Assembly (NCBI GenBank): GCA_016787225.1
Contig: JAEUUY010000011.1
Coordinates: 1-64,000, forward strand
Source: Chitinophagales bacterium
GTDB lineage: Bacteria; Bacteroidota; Bacteroidia; Chitinophagales; JADJOU01
Length of the DNA stretch: 64,000 nt
Reading direction: 5' to 3'
Shown here piece by piece: positions 17,981-26,528 of the stretch (its first letter is position 1; each line of letters starts with the position of its first letter). Position numbers and translations under genes: made by a program. The notes below the pieces were generated by a model. It saw only the letters and a program-made list of their open reading frames with translations, made no database searches and was not told the DNA's origin.

Positions 17981-18895
17981 TTATAAATTAAATTCAGCTG
18001 AAATACCATAGTGGTCTGCCAAATCAATCTCTTTATTTCCGATTAATTTCTTTGGCTTTTCGATATTGATTCGGAAAATTCTCGACGTGAAATTGGCAAG
18101 GAAGTAATCCAAACGACAAGACTGTTTGTATTCTTTATTCCAGAAATTATCCTTGTCAAAACTATGGCTTGGCTTTTTGAAAAATTCATAAACCCAATCC
18201 TTCCATCGAAATTCTTTGGCTAAGGATTTATACTCCGCACTTTCCAAATCTTCTTCTATATTGAGATCGCCTACTACTAAAACTTTTTCATTCTCTCTCA
18301 GAACATACTTCTCTATGAGCTCTGATTGAATGCTCGCTAGTTGTTCTTTTCGAATATCCTGGTACTTCTTTGTATCATAATCTGCTTGTAAATGCGTATT
18401 GACGATATATAAATTTTGGCTATCCAATCGCACTTTGACCATAATAGCTCCCTTGGCGGTAAACATATCGGACTGGGATAACTTTCTAAATACGATATTT
18501 TCGATTTTTTCTAATCGGTATTTACTTAATATCATAAGCCCATTAGACAACTTAAACCAATGAGGGCGAACAGGCAAAATAGTGTGAGGGTATTTGTGAG
18601 CTAATCTCTCCTGAGCGGCATCAATAAATTTGTTGTCGAAGCACTCTTGTAATAAAACGATATCGTAATCAGTATTATTCATGTGCTCTATAATCCAATC
18701 TGTGCGCTCCTCTTGCATTTTTCGCAAACTGGAAGAAAAGATAGAGCCTATGCGGGGAACCATTTGTACATTCCATGTAAGGATTTTTAGTTTTCCCTCG
18801 TATGCTTTGGGATTAGCGGAGGCAGGAATAGGATTGGATGATTGAAAACAATTGGAGATGATACAGAATAAAATAAGTACGAACCACTTCTGCAT
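17981..18895 (-). CDS. Secreted endonuclease/exonuclease/phosphatase (EEP) family hydrolase, sphingomyelinase-like
   Basis: A 304-residue protein with an N-terminal signal (possible lipoprotein Cys16, though the residue before it is Asn). EEP motifs appear in order: LTWNVQ (about 40), LLQECF with the metal-binding Glu (about 82), VNTHLQAD (about 165), VVGDLNIEED (about 205) and ADHYGISAEF near the C-terminus. The set and spacing resemble bacterial sphingomyelinase/phospholipase C and DNase I relatives. With a Pho-like promoter, phosphate scavenging from phosphodiesters outside the cytoplasm is the likely role. The substrate cannot be read from sequence. Confidence 0.8.
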   Translation of the reverse strand: MQKWFVLILFCIISNCFQSSNPIPASANPKAYEGKLKILTWNVQMVPRIGSIFSSSLRKMQEERTDWIIEHMNNTDYDIVLLQECFDNKFIDAAQERLAHKYPHTILPVRPHWFKLSNGLMILSKYRLEKIENIVFRKLSQSDMFTAKGAIMVKVRLDSQNLYIVNTHLQADYDTKKYQDIRKEQLASIQSELIEKYVLRENEKVLVVGDLNIEEDLESAEYKSLAKEFRWKDWVYEFFKKPSHSFDKDNFWNKEYKQSCRLDYFLANFTSRIFRINIEKPKKLIGNKEIDLADHYGISAEFNL

Positions 18896-18912
18896 AAGTC
18901 AAAAATTTTATG

Positions 18913-18980
18913 CAAAACTATGATGAGCTATACCCTAGTAGAGTTATACTATTCTTATAAATTGGTTAAGTAAATGTTAT
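18913..18980 (-). promoter_or_regulatory. Pho-box-like promoter of the EEP hydrolase gene
   Basis: The -7 element TAGTTTTG (complement of 18913-18920) is followed 23 bp upstream by GTTAT, CTTAT, GTTAA and GTTAT at 18943, 18954, 18965 and 18976. These are four half-sites in exact 11-bp steps, the cleanest of the three copies. In the rest of the gap, 18981-19305, I see nothing supportable. Confidence 0.7.
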
Positions 18981-19305
18981 ATGACAATGCTTTAGAAAGA
19001 AATAACTAACAATTGTTAAGCTCATTAGAGAATTTAAGGAAAAGATACTGAGAAGAGGACGCAGTCATTTATGTTGCAAAGGTTTTTCAGTAGTCTATAA
19101 TAGAAATTATGTCAATTAGCTAATATCAGAATTCAAGCATAGAAAGAAAAAATGATAGTAAATTTGCATGTAGTCTAAGTAATATTCTCATGAAGTAATG
19201 TCTATATTTAAAACCTAAATGTCTTCTTTTATCAATACTACTATATGACAATGATAAACTATTGCTTAAAATTTTATAAACTAGACAGAAAATAAAAATA
19301 AAAAA

Positions 19306-19827
19306 ATGGAACCATACAAAATACAAATTATAGAGACTATCACAGTGATACTTGGATATTTAGTGACTCACTTTGTTACGAAATATCTTGTAAACCACTC
19401 ATTGAAGCAAACGCATTTGCAGCGAGGTAGAAGAAAAATGATTGTCAAAGCCGTTCATTTATTATCATTTATCACGGCCACCGTTTTATTAGCTGCTATT
19501 TGGGGGCTTAAACAGCATGAAATTGCGGTATTCGTAGGAACAATAATTACAGCACTAGGGATCGCATTTTTTGCCCAGTGGTCCTTGCTATCTAACATTA
19601 CATCGAGCTTATTATTATTTTTTAATCATCCCATGAAAATTGGAGATTCTATAAAAGTTCTCGATAAAGATTATGCAATCGAAGGCGAAGTTGTAGATTT
19701 AACTTATTACTTTGTGCATGTAAAGACAAGTGAAGGCGAAGTAACAACGATCCCCAATTCAATTATTTTTCAAAAGTCAGTGACAGTGATTGAAAAGAAA
19801 AATATCTCTCATTCTATTGGCTCATGA
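19306..19827 (+). CDS. Small MscS-type mechanosensitive channel protein
   Basis: A 173-residue protein with two or three TM helices, then the MscS pore-proximal and beta-domain region: GTIITALGIAFFAQWSLLSNITSSLLLFFNHPMKIGD, followed by EGEVVDLTYYFVHVKTSEGEVTTIPNSIIFQK. It is much shorter than E. coli MscS (286 residues) because it stops after the beta domain. Its stop overlaps the start of the next gene by four bases, indicating translational coupling. Confidence 0.88.
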   Translation: MEPYKIQIIETITVILGYLVTHFVTKYLVNHSLKQTHLQRGRRKMIVKAVHLLSFITATVLLAAIWGLKQHEIAVFVGTIITALGIAFFAQWSLLSNITSSLLLFFNHPMKIGDSIKVLDKDYAIEGEVVDLTYYFVHVKTSEGEVTTIPNSIIFQKSVTVIEKKNISHSIGS

Positions 19828-20546
19828 GAAAAATATTATCTTTAGCATTCCTATTTACGTTCCTTACACATAAAAATACTGCTCAAAATTTCGATTTGGG
19901 TAGTTGGAATATTCTAAATTTAAAATATAACTACAATGATAAAATTAGCTTCTTTGGCGAAGCACAGTTGCGATCATTGCAGTTTTATAGCCACTTTCAT
20001 TATTACGAATATAAAGGTGGTATAAATTACAAAATATATAAGAATGTAAAACTAACAATAGGAGCTGGAAGTTACCAGACCTACAGAGAAGGAGGCGACT
20101 TTGTTTTACCGAAAAACAATGATGAGTTTCGACTTTGGCCACAGATTACTTTGTTTCAATCGATAGCTTTTCTTAAAATAGAGCAACGATATAGAACAGA
20201 ATTGAGATGGACATCCAATGGCTATCGCAATCGTTTCCGATATAGACTAGGTATTTCCTATCCATTTGGCAAGGATCGAAAAGATTATAAGCCGTATCAA
20301 ATTAGCGTGAGCAATGAATTGTTTTTCTCAGACAATGAACCGTATTTTGAAAGAAATCGATTACTATTTGCATTGAATTATAAACCCATTAAATCAGCTT
20401 CTATACAGATTGGCTATTTACATCAATTTGACTATAAAATTATTGATGAAATTGGACGTGACTTTTTTATGATAGGTTTTTATTATGATATTTTCAGGAA
20501 GACCTCATCAAATGTAGAGCATGAAAATGATATTAAAGACCATTAA
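19824..20546 (+). CDS. DUF2490-family outer-membrane protein
   Basis: A 240-residue protein with a signal peptide (MRKILSLAFLFTFLTHKNTAQ) and barrel-like alternating strands. The pattern GSWNILNLKYNYNDKISFFGEAQLRS is typical of DUF2490. Function is unknown. It overlaps the MscS-like gene by ATGA. A second DUF2490 gene ends the sulfur operon at 39915. Confidence 0.8.
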   Translation: MRKILSLAFLFTFLTHKNTAQNFDLGSWNILNLKYNYNDKISFFGEAQLRSLQFYSHFHYYEYKGGINYKIYKNVKLTIGAGSYQTYREGGDFVLPKNNDEFRLWPQITLFQSIAFLKIEQRYRTELRWTSNGYRNRFRYRLGISYPFGKDRKDYKPYQISVSNELFFSDNEPYFERNRLLFALNYKPIKSASIQIGYLHQFDYKIIDEIGRDFFMIGFYYDIFRKTSSNVEHENDIKDH

Positions 20547-20647
20547 TTTAGGAAAAATAGTTACTTAAAAAGAAAAATAACACTAAGTTGACTTTCTTCT
20601 AAGTTAAAAACCAAACCTAATAGTGTGAAGTATATCTGATATTTAAA

Positions 20648-21085
20648 CTAAATCTTCACCATAAAGACAGGACAATCTGCATGTCTTAGCACGTCTTCTG
20701 CAATACTACCCATGAGCAGTCTTTTAAGCCCAGTTCGACCATGCGTGCCCATTACAACTATATCAATCTTTTTTTCCTTAATCACATCATTAATTTCATC
20801 GGTCATACTCTTAAGAAAAGAATGGTGAGTCGTAAAGGATCTTGTAGGGTATTTTTCTTTAAATTCCCCAGCCATTTTTTCAAGCTGATCTTTAGCAATA
20901 TCTCTTAGCTCCTGATCCGCTTCGAAACTTACTGCTGAATCAGGACCCTGCACGGGTGAAATTAGCACACTGTGATGAAATAGGATTATATGTCCATGCT
21001 GTTCGGATAGCTTGACAGCTAATTCTACAATCTTAGAACTGGTGTCAGAAAAATCTACTGGACAAAGTATATTTTTAAAAGTCAT
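20648..21085 (-). CDS. Universal stress protein (UspA family)
   Basis: A 145-residue cytoplasmic protein. I start at the ATG at 21083-21085 (MTFKNILCPVDFSD), since upstream codons lie over the promoter. The ATP-binding signature GTHGRTGLKRLLMGSIAED (Gly-2X-Gly-9X-Gly-Ser) is intact, so it should be a nucleotide-binding Usp. Confidence 0.92.
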   Translation of the reverse strand: MTFKNILCPVDFSDTSSKIVELAVKLSEQHGHIILFHHSVLISPVQGPDSAVSFEADQELRDIAKDQLEKMAGEFKEKYPTRSFTTHHSFLKSMTDEINDVIKEKKIDIVVMGTHGRTGLKRLLMGSIAEDVLRHADCPVFMVKI

Positions 21086-21105
21086 ATCAAAAAAATTTAG
21101 TTTTA

Positions 21106-21113
21106 CAAATTTA
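21106..21113 (-). promoter_or_regulatory. -7 element (TAAATTTG) of the usp gene
   Basis: Leftward TAAATTTG fits TAnnTTTG and lies 21 bp before the chosen start, supporting that start over the longer frame. Confidence 0.5.
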
Positions 21114-21243
21114 ATATAATTATCATCTAAGTCATAGTTAACTTTTTGATAATTGTGACTACCATCACAAATGAAGCCCATATCAAAAAACTTCTAGAAT
21201 TTAAAGGATATTAGCTAAATTTACCTTTCATAAATTCGGACAT

Positions 21244-21780
21244 ATGCAAAAAATAGCTGCTCCCTTCAACCTTCAGCAATGGATTAATGATAATAGAGAC
21301 CTCCTAAAACCCCCTGTAGGGAATAAAAATCTCTATATTGAAAGTGGCGACTATATAGTCATGATTGTAGGCGGTCCAAATGCTCGGAAAGATTTTCATT
21401 TTAATGAATCCGAAGAACTTTTTTACCAAATAGAAGGTGACGTTCAGGTCAATGTTCAAATGCAAGGTAAGGTGGTTGAATATAAAATCAAAGAAGGAGA
21501 AATGTTTTTATTACCAGCGAACATACCGCACAGTCCTATTCGCCCTGCTAATACGGTAGGTCTTGTTATCGAGAGAAAGCGGACTGCAGATATGAGTGAT
21601 GGACTGTTCTGGTACTGCGAAAAATGTAACAACCCTTTAAAGTCGTACCGATTCTATTTGGAGAATATCGAAAAGGATTTCTTGCCGCGATTTAGAGAAT
21701 TCTACGGTAGTGAAGAAATGCGTACTTGCAGCAAATGTGGTCATGTCATGGAAATAGATAAACGCTTCGTAGAGAATTAG
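21244..21780 (+). CDS. haaO: 3-hydroxyanthranilate 3,4-dioxygenase
   Basis: A 178-residue cupin enzyme of the kynurenine route from tryptophan to quinolinate/NAD. Fe ligands are recognisable in DFHFNESEELFYQIEGDV (His and Glu) and PANIPHSPIRP (His). The C-terminal rubredoxin-like metal site is present as CEKCNNP and CSKCGHV, as in bacterial enzymes. No other kynurenine-pathway gene lies in the window. Confidence 0.95.
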   Translation: MQKIAAPFNLQQWINDNRDLLKPPVGNKNLYIESGDYIVMIVGGPNARKDFHFNESEELFYQIEGDVQVNVQMQGKVVEYKIKEGEMFLLPANIPHSPIRPANTVGLVIERKRTADMSDGLFWYCEKCNNPLKSYRFYLENIEKDFLPRFREFYGSEEMRTCSKCGHVMEIDKRFVEN

Positions 21781-21800
21781 TTTTGAAAAGATTTTTATGC

Positions 21801-21867
21801 TATATTTGTGCTAACATTAATTAGTACAAACTGCACAATTCTTTCGTTCGTAGCGCTGAAAGAATTG
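21801..21867 (+). promoter_or_regulatory. Promoter and 5' UTR hairpin of the patatin gene
   Basis: A TATATTTG element at 21801-21808 is followed by a perfect 10-bp inverted repeat (CAATTCTTTC at 21836-21845, GAAAGAATTG at 21858-21867, 12-nt loop). The hairpin would lie in the leader, ending 19 bp before the ATG. Whether it regulates translation or is a dispersed repeat cannot be told here. Confidence 0.45.
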
Positions 21868-21886
21868 CAAACAAATAAGTTATCTT

Positions 21887-23230
21887 ATGAGTTTTGATAT
21901 ACATTCTTTGGTTCATGAAGCAGACCAGTTATGGTCGAATGCTTTAGTAGAAAACCCACACTTGAAGGATAAAATTTATTCTGATTTTCGAGATAAAAAC
22001 AATAGACAAATTATAGATCTCGTGCAAGAGGGTGGTGGCATGCTAGGCATAGGTCTGGTGGGCTATACCTATATATTAGAAAAAGCAGGATTGCGCATTT
22101 CTAGCTACGCTGGTGCCTCTGCAGGTGCTATTAATGCCACGTATCTAGCTTCTATTCCTGATACTATCTATGATAAAGAGCATGGATACAAATCGCTAGA
22201 AACATTGAAAATTCTTGCCGACACTGACATGTCTGCCTTCCTAGATGGCAATAGAATAGTTAAGTTTATTCTCAGAAACTCACTCAATGATTATGGCGTG
22301 TCAAAGCGTTTCTATTTATTCGTATTGTCTTTTATAGGTCTTTTTCTTGGCTTCAATTTGACTTTCTTTTATCTCACGACACAGATTAATACTTGGCTGG
22401 ATATTTCCTATCCCCGAGTTATAACCTGGATAATGGGAACCTTAGGGGCCATGGTAACGGTTTTTCTTTTTTATAAAACGCTACGATGGATTTTAGGAGA
22501 CAAAATAGGCCTAAATAGAGGGGATACATTTTTTAATTGGTTGAAAACGTATTTAAATTTAAATTCTGAAAAAATAATACTTGAAAACATTGATGGATTT
22601 CATCTAGGACAACCATCTCTAATTCAATCACGAAGAATAGTCCTTATCACAGCATCCTTATCCAATAAAAAATTAGTAAAACTACCAGAAGATGCTCATA
22701 ATTATTTTGCGAATCAGGAAACTACTCACCCAGCAGAATATGTGAGGGCATCGATGTCCATACCTTTCTTTTTTGACATCTATTCACCATTAAAACCTAA
22801 AGATCCTGAAACCCCTGAGCAGTTTGTAGATGGGGGCCTGCTCTCCAATTTCCCAATAAGAGAACTCAATAACAAATCCTTAACCTGTCCAAGATTCCCC
22901 ACATTTGGGGTTAAGCTGGGTCGCGAGGATTTGGACACAGAAGAAAAGAAAAAGAGTAAGCCACTTCTGTTTCACTATATAGGAAGCTTACTGAGTACCC
23001 TAAGATCATTCTATGACACAGAATTTCAAAAAGACAATTCTGAAGTATCTATGCTGATAGGCTATGTCGACACCAGAGATCCTAATCAGAATAACAAAGA
23101 AATAAATTGGCTCAATTTTGACATGAGTGACCGAGCAAAAAAAGTTCTTTTTCTTAATGGAGTCCGTGATGCCATTCAATTTCTCGTCAAGTTTGACTGG
23201 GAAGCGTATAAAGCATTACGCTGCAAATAA
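21887..23230 (+). CDS. Patatin-like phospholipase with transmembrane segment
   Basis: A 447-residue protein. The oxyanion-hole Gly-rich loop EGGGMLGIGLVG (about 48) and the nucleophile elbow GASAG (about 81) give Ser. The DGG of the catalytic dyad is in FVDGGLLSNFPI (about 310). Two hydrophobic helices (about 142-195) between these are unusual in small patatins and suggest membrane anchoring. It likely hydrolyses acyl esters of membrane lipids; the substrate is unknown. Confidence 0.9.
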   Translation: MSFDIHSLVHEADQLWSNALVENPHLKDKIYSDFRDKNNRQIIDLVQEGGGMLGIGLVGYTYILEKAGLRISSYAGASAGAINATYLASIPDTIYDKEHGYKSLETLKILADTDMSAFLDGNRIVKFILRNSLNDYGVSKRFYLFVLSFIGLFLGFNLTFFYLTTQINTWLDISYPRVITWIMGTLGAMVTVFLFYKTLRWILGDKIGLNRGDTFFNWLKTYLNLNSEKIILENIDGFHLGQPSLIQSRRIVLITASLSNKKLVKLPEDAHNYFANQETTHPAEYVRASMSIPFFFDIYSPLKPKDPETPEQFVDGGLLSNFPIRELNNKSLTCPRFPTFGVKLGREDLDTEEKKKSKPLLFHYIGSLLSTLRSFYDTEFQKDNSEVSMLIGYVDTRDPNQNNKEINWLNFDMSDRAKKVLFLNGVRDAIQFLVKFDWEAYKALRCK

Positions 23231-23256
23231 ACTTTTCACATTTAAATCTAAACAGC

Positions 23257-24090
23257 ATGAAAATTTCCAATCACAAACTCGTCGCTGAAGGTAGCGAAAA
23301 AATTTTTCACAATAGAAAAAGTCCAAACTTTAAGGACTATCAAACTGCAGATGGCAAACCAAAGGATCTGATTATACACTACACGGCTGCAGGTCTTTCT
23401 TCTACACTCAATACTTTTGAAACCATAAACAGTACCTCGGCACACCTCGTTATAGATCGCAATGGTGATATCTATCAAATGGTACCTTTTAACAAGCAAT
23501 CCTTTCATGCGGGTTATAGCACCTGGGATGGTCTAGTAGCATTTAATAATAGAGCAATAGGTATTGAGATTATCAATTTTGGCTTCGATGTGGCAAAAGC
23601 GAATGGTTCTAGCGATATTGTCACCATGAAGCATAAACATAAATTTATAACACAAACACAATGGCAGAAATACCCTAAAGCCCAAATAGATGCATTAATA
23701 GCAGTAACCAAATCCTTGTTAGAGACTTATAATTTGCAAAAGATACTAGGACATGACGATATATCAGCAGGCAGAAAGCAAGACCCAGGACCTGCATTTC
23801 CATGGGACGAATATCGTACCGCTCTATTTGGCTCACCGAATAATATTGGTAAAATATTTAAAACGAATACCGATGGGGTAAATCTAAGGAAAAGTGATAG
23901 TGCCAATTCGGAAAGTCTAAAAAAACTAAAGATAGGATATGAAGTAGGACTCATAGAAACCTGGAATAATTGGTCTAGAGTCTATCTCTGCAATGACGCT
24001 ACTGAAGTAGTATTTAAAGGAAGTAATGGTAAACAACAGAATAAAAAAACCATCGGATGGATACGAAGTGATTTGTTATCCATGAAATAA
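23257..24090 (+). CDS. N-acetylmuramoyl-L-alanine amidase with C-terminal SH3 domain
   Basis: A 277-residue protein. The Amidase_2 domain is seen in LIIHYTAAG (first Zn His, about 39), AHLVIDRNGDIYQM, HAGYSTWDG and GHDDISAGRKQDPGPAFPW (second Zn-region His with the conserved Lys/Asp-Pro-Gly). A bacterial SH3 segment follows (VNLRKSDSANSESL, about 205-275). There is no obvious signal peptide, so export may use another route. It lies 26 bp after the patatin gene, probably in the same unit. Confidence 0.88.
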   Translation: MKISNHKLVAEGSEKIFHNRKSPNFKDYQTADGKPKDLIIHYTAAGLSSTLNTFETINSTSAHLVIDRNGDIYQMVPFNKQSFHAGYSTWDGLVAFNNRAIGIEIINFGFDVAKANGSSDIVTMKHKHKFITQTQWQKYPKAQIDALIAVTKSLLETYNLQKILGHDDISAGRKQDPGPAFPWDEYRTALFGSPNNIGKIFKTNTDGVNLRKSDSANSESLKKLKIGYEVGLIETWNNWSRVYLCNDATEVVFKGSNGKQQNKKTIGWIRSDLLSMK

Positions 24091-24095
24091 AGACA

Positions 24096-25568
24096 TTAAT
24101 AATATTCTATTTCCTTTCTTACTTTTCTTCCATCTATAAGATATAATTTTATGAGATAATAGAATATAAGCGCAAGAGCAAGTTTTATAAAGAAAATGAA
24201 AACATTGCTATATATATAGGGAATGAAAAATAAAATAGTAGAAATACAAATAAAGCACAATATCATAATAAAATAACGCATGTCGAATGGCCATATATTG
24301 AACTTTAGTTTGATAAAAATCAGTTTTGATAAATTATATAATATCAAAGATAGTGACATGGAAATGGCTACTCCTATTAAAGCCCACTGCGTAAATTTTA
24401 AGAACCATATCGTTGCAGCGATATTTACTGCACTTAATAAAAGAATAAAAAAAATATTGTATCGAATATATTTGGAGTAGGTAATGATTTCTGTATTAAA
24501 ACCTGTAGAAATATTTACTAGAATTCCAATTCCTAGTATGGCCACAATCGTTTCAAACTGCTCCATTTGACTATACAACACACTATGGAAACTCGTAACC
24601 AAAGGCAATGATATCCAAACCAAAATAAAAACAAAAGAACAATAGAAAAAAGCATCCTTTGCAGATTTAATATACAAATCACCCAACTTGGCAGTATCAC
24701 TATGATATATCAACGCTGAAATGGAATTGAGATTCAGCGCAGTAATACCAGTAGAAGGTATAGCCACAGCACTTGCAAGCAATGCTGCCATGCTAAATAC
24801 CCCGTTGTGCTGCATTGTTAAAAACTGAGGAATTAAAAATCCGTCTATTCTAAATGCAAGATAGGATCCTATACTAGCCACTAGAGAATAGCTACTATAT
24901 TTTATCAATTGTGATTTTGAAAAATTCTCAAAAAAATACAGCTCGCTGACTGAAAATCGTGGTCGCGTAAACTTAAGAATATACAGTAACATAACTACAC
25001 TTATGACTATAAATACAAAAGCATAAGAAAGTAACAAATAGAAATAATTATCAACTTTAGATGAAAATAATATATAAAATAGTATAATCAAAACCAGCTT
25101 AGGAACTAGCTTTTCGAGATATACAGGGAGAGTGACTTTTTTGAGAAATAAGGCTTTAGATTTGAAAATTTCGATATAAGCCAATCCAATTCCGATGAGA
25201 ATACCCATACAAAGCAGAAAGAAATCGGGAAGTGGAAATTCATAATTGATGGCAACAAGGACCAAGAATGAAAACAATCCCGTAAGCATTACCATTATAA
25301 TTGAATTGCCGAAAAAGGTCTTGATATGATAAGACTCAAGAAGCGGTGTAAAGTTCACGAAAGCTTGTGCCAAACCAAATGATAGTATCGGGAATAAAAA
25401 ATGACCTATGGATTCTATATAGCGTATTTCCCCGAAAAATTGTATATCAATAGGAAAAACAAATACAATAGAAAATAAAATTAGGAGATAACTAAAAACA
25501 TTAGCAAGATTGTACCAAAAAATCTGTCCCCTATTCCTAAAAGAAAAAAAACTATCCTTGTTTTTCAA
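24096..25568 (-). CDS. Oligosaccharide flippase / polysaccharide export family membrane protein
   Basis: A 490-residue MATE-like protein with about 13-14 TM helices and the family's N-terminal ANVFSYLLILFS and GLAQAFVNFTP regions. The start is TTG at 25566-25568, directly abutting the TAA of the CZB-PAS gene. The next in-frame Met is about 90 residues in, past several TM helices, so the TTG start with translational coupling is preferred. The substrate (lipid-linked glycan or O-antigen) is unknown. Confidence 0.8.
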   Translation of the reverse strand: MKNKDSFFSFRNRGQIFWYNLANVFSYLLILFSIVFVFPIDIQFFGEIRYIESIGHFLFPILSFGLAQAFVNFTPLLESYHIKTFFGNSIIMVMLTGLFSFLVLVAINYEFPLPDFFLLCMGILIGIGLAYIEIFKSKALFLKKVTLPVYLEKLVPKLVLIILFYILFSSKVDNYFYLLLSYAFVFIVISVVMLLYILKFTRPRFSVSELYFFENFSKSQLIKYSSYSLVASIGSYLAFRIDGFLIPQFLTMQHNGVFSMAALLASAVAIPSTGITALNLNSISALIYHSDTAKLGDLYIKSAKDAFFYCSFVFILVWISLPLVTSFHSVLYSQMEQFETIVAILGIGILVNISTGFNTEIITYSKYIRYNIFFILLLSAVNIAATIWFLKFTQWALIGVAISMSLSLILYNLSKLIFIKLKFNIWPFDMRYFIMILCFICISTILFFIPYIYSNVFIFFIKLALALIFYYLIKLYLIDGRKVRKEIEYY

Positions 25569-26513
25569 TTAGCTCTTACCAAAGAGTGAACTCCAAAATC
25601 CTTTCTTATCCGACTTGACAGTGTCTCGACCTGTCATCAATAAGTTATCGATATACTCCTCATAGCTACGATTGCGTTCAGTGAGAAACCCTCGCAGATA
25701 TCGTTCACTAGCATCCATGTCGGTGGCTTTTTCGATGTTGAGTAGTTTGGCGTATAGTGGCTCTATATGATTCTCTACGACATTTTTACTGACTCCAGTT
25801 TGCACTCCAGTTATTACTTTAATATCCGAATTTTCACCTAAGGTCAGGGTATAATTACTCAACAACCAGTAAAATCTTCCAGACTTAGCCCGATTCTTAA
25901 CAATAATAGGAACTGGTTTTAAATCCTTTATTGATTGCCATAAAATTTTAAAAATGACTTTTGGCATGTCAGGATGACGAAGAATATTATGACTCTTATT
26001 GATAAGCTCCGCCTCGGTATAACCACTTACTAATGTTAGCGTTTCATTGACATAGGTAATCGTTCCAGTAGCATCGGTTTCCGAAACTAATTTCTTCGTT
26101 TTATCCCATGGAACGACAAGGTTGGAATTTTCCATGCGCTCTTCTTCCGCTGCTATACCTTGATTCAGTATATTCTCAGCCTCTTTGAGCAATGCTACTA
26201 TAGACTGGGATGTAGCTTCTAGATCCAAATAAATATCTTCCGCAAGAGCTATTTCACCTATTTCTTTCAACTCATAGATATCTTTGGCCAACTTATGCAG
26301 TTTGATTTGTTTGATTTCAAACGTTTTCATCGGTTCTAGATGTCCAAATTCATCCTTCCCTTCATTATAATACCAAATCCCTAGTCGGCTATTTTGGTGT
26401 GAGACTAGTTCATCGCGCTCTACCTTTTCTGTTCCATTGAGGAAATTACGCATCTTATTTTTCCAAGCCATATGATAGGCCTTCAAATGTCCGAAATCAA
26501 CTCTATTGCTCAT
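25569..26513 (-). CDS. CZB-PAS sensor protein without an output domain
   Basis: A 314-residue cytoplasmic protein. Residues about 5-115 match the chemoreceptor zinc-binding (CZB) domain: GHLKAYHMAWKNKMRNFL, then SHQNSRLGIWYYNEG, then LHKLAKDI. The position that is usually the zinc-ligand Cys (HxxC) reads Ser42. Residues about 145-240 form an Aer-type PAS (SHNILRHPDMPKVIFKILW). The remainder is helical. No HAMP, signalling or kinase domain is present, so it must act through partners. It is 15 bp downstream of another Aer-type PAS gene. Confidence 0.82.
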   Translation of the reverse strand: MSNRVDFGHLKAYHMAWKNKMRNFLNGTEKVERDELVSHQNSRLGIWYYNEGKDEFGHLEPMKTFEIKQIKLHKLAKDIYELKEIGEIALAEDIYLDLEATSQSIVALLKEAENILNQGIAAEEERMENSNLVVPWDKTKKLVSETDATGTITYVNETLTLVSGYTEAELINKSHNILRHPDMPKVIFKILWQSIKDLKPVPIIVKNRAKSGRFYWLLSNYTLTLGENSDIKVITGVQTGVSKNVVENHIEPLYAKLLNIEKATDMDASERYLRGFLTERNRSYEEYIDNLLMTGRDTVKSDKKGFWSSLFGKS

Positions 26514-26528
26514 TAGGATATAATTATT

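Noticed and set aside
19126-19326. Short leftward open frame before the MscS-like gene
   Set aside because: It is AT-rich, hydrophobic by composition, overlaps the MscS start and has no plausible initiation context.
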